Shown: in pieces, positions 5,295-5,479 of the stretch | How positions within the stretch are numbered: the first letter of the stretch is position 1 | Layout of the letters: every line of letters begins with the position of its first letter | NCBI GenBank assembly: GCA_937901185.1 | Contig: CALCHR010000255.1 | Span: 1 to 5,479, forward strand | Direction of reading: 5' to 3' | Length of the DNA: 5,479 nucleotides | Origin: an uncultured Bacteroidales bacterium | GTDB lineage: Bacteria; Bacteroidota; Bacteroidia; Bacteroidales; Bacteroidaceae | Made by a program: the position numbers and the translations under genes | The notes under the pieces: model-generated | Told to the model about the DNA's origin: nothing | Database searches by the model: none | What the model saw: only the letters and a program-made list of their open reading frames with translations

Positions 5295-5479
5295 GGTCGG
5301 CTCTATGTCATGCTGAGCAAGGCGAAGCATCCCCTCGCTGGCTACACACTATCAACGCGGGTTGTCGCTGGTCGGCTCTGAGGAGATTCTTCACTGCGTT
5401 CAGAATGACAGCGTATAATGTGCTGGTCGGCTCTATGTCATCCTGAGTGAAACGAAGGATCTCCTCGCTGGCTACACAC
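5295..5479. repeat. cluster of three dispersed-repeat units, middle core inverted
   Basis: Units A (5295-5349) and C (5425-5479) are 55-base direct copies: GGTCGGCTCTATGTCA, a variable core, then CCTCGCTGGCTACACAC. They differ mainly in the core (TGCTGAGCAAGGCGAAGCAT in A, TCCTGAGTGAAACGAAGGAT in C). Unit B starts with the same GGTCGGCTCT (5370-5379), but its core (5380-5413) is the reverse complement type, with TTCTTCACTGCGTTCAGAATGACA. The core resembles the widely dispersed intergenic element of the form TCATCCTGAGCGAAGCGAAGGATCT. The window ends exactly where unit C ends, so the cluster may continue. Confidence 0.8.

Overview
The window looks like a fragment of a Bacteroidales genome, most likely Prevotella-like. 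The pointers are a moderately GC-rich coding style, closely packed genes without clear Shine-Dalgarno sites, a TAnnTTTG-type -7 promoter element, a DUF4956/DUF2490/Cthe_2159-type gene set, and a secreted protein with a tail resembling type IX secretion sorting domains. Genus-level placement is inference. The left edge cuts a gene. The right edge falls at the end of a repeat unit, which suggests a metagenomic contig broken at a repeat.

Positions 1-3037 hold four plus-strand genes in one compact operon: a DUF4956 membrane protein (5' end missing), a DUF2490 outer-membrane beta-barrel protein, a 152-residue secreted protein with a T9SS-like tail, and a 405-residue secreted Cthe_2159-type carbohydrate-binding beta-helix protein. 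Overlaps of 11 and 4 bases and a 9-base gap indicate co-transcription, and a long hairpin terminates the operon at 3069-3108. In related genomes DUF4956 genes often sit beside VTC-type polyphosphate polymerase and CotH-type genes; those would lie left of this window. The set looks like a cell-envelope module whose substrate is unknown.

Positions 3038-3382 lie between two convergent genes. They hold the operon terminator, a 21-bp tandem repeat of four units (a fifth possibly decayed) that can also be read as a 40-codon ORF with a seven-residue repeat, and a terminator serving the minus-strand gene.

Positions 3383-5002 (minus) are the most unusual part: one uninterrupted 539-codon frame whose first ~116 residues are the N-terminal quarter of a dihydroorotase and whose remainder is the C-terminal half of ribonuclease R. 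The join falls in a short stretch (IIDREAQ) that probably fits both parents. Each part lacks essential catalytic residues and the dihydroorotase metal motif is also damaged (HxH is HxP), so neither activity is expected. It is either a genuine deletion between short direct repeats or an assembly chimera.

Positions 5003-5479 hold the leader of that gene on the minus strand: a TATCTTTG promoter, a 34-codon leader ORF, then a hairpin with a T-run just before the start codon, arranged like a transcription attenuator. Beyond the promoter is a cluster of three copies of a dispersed intergenic repeat, the middle copy with its core inverted.
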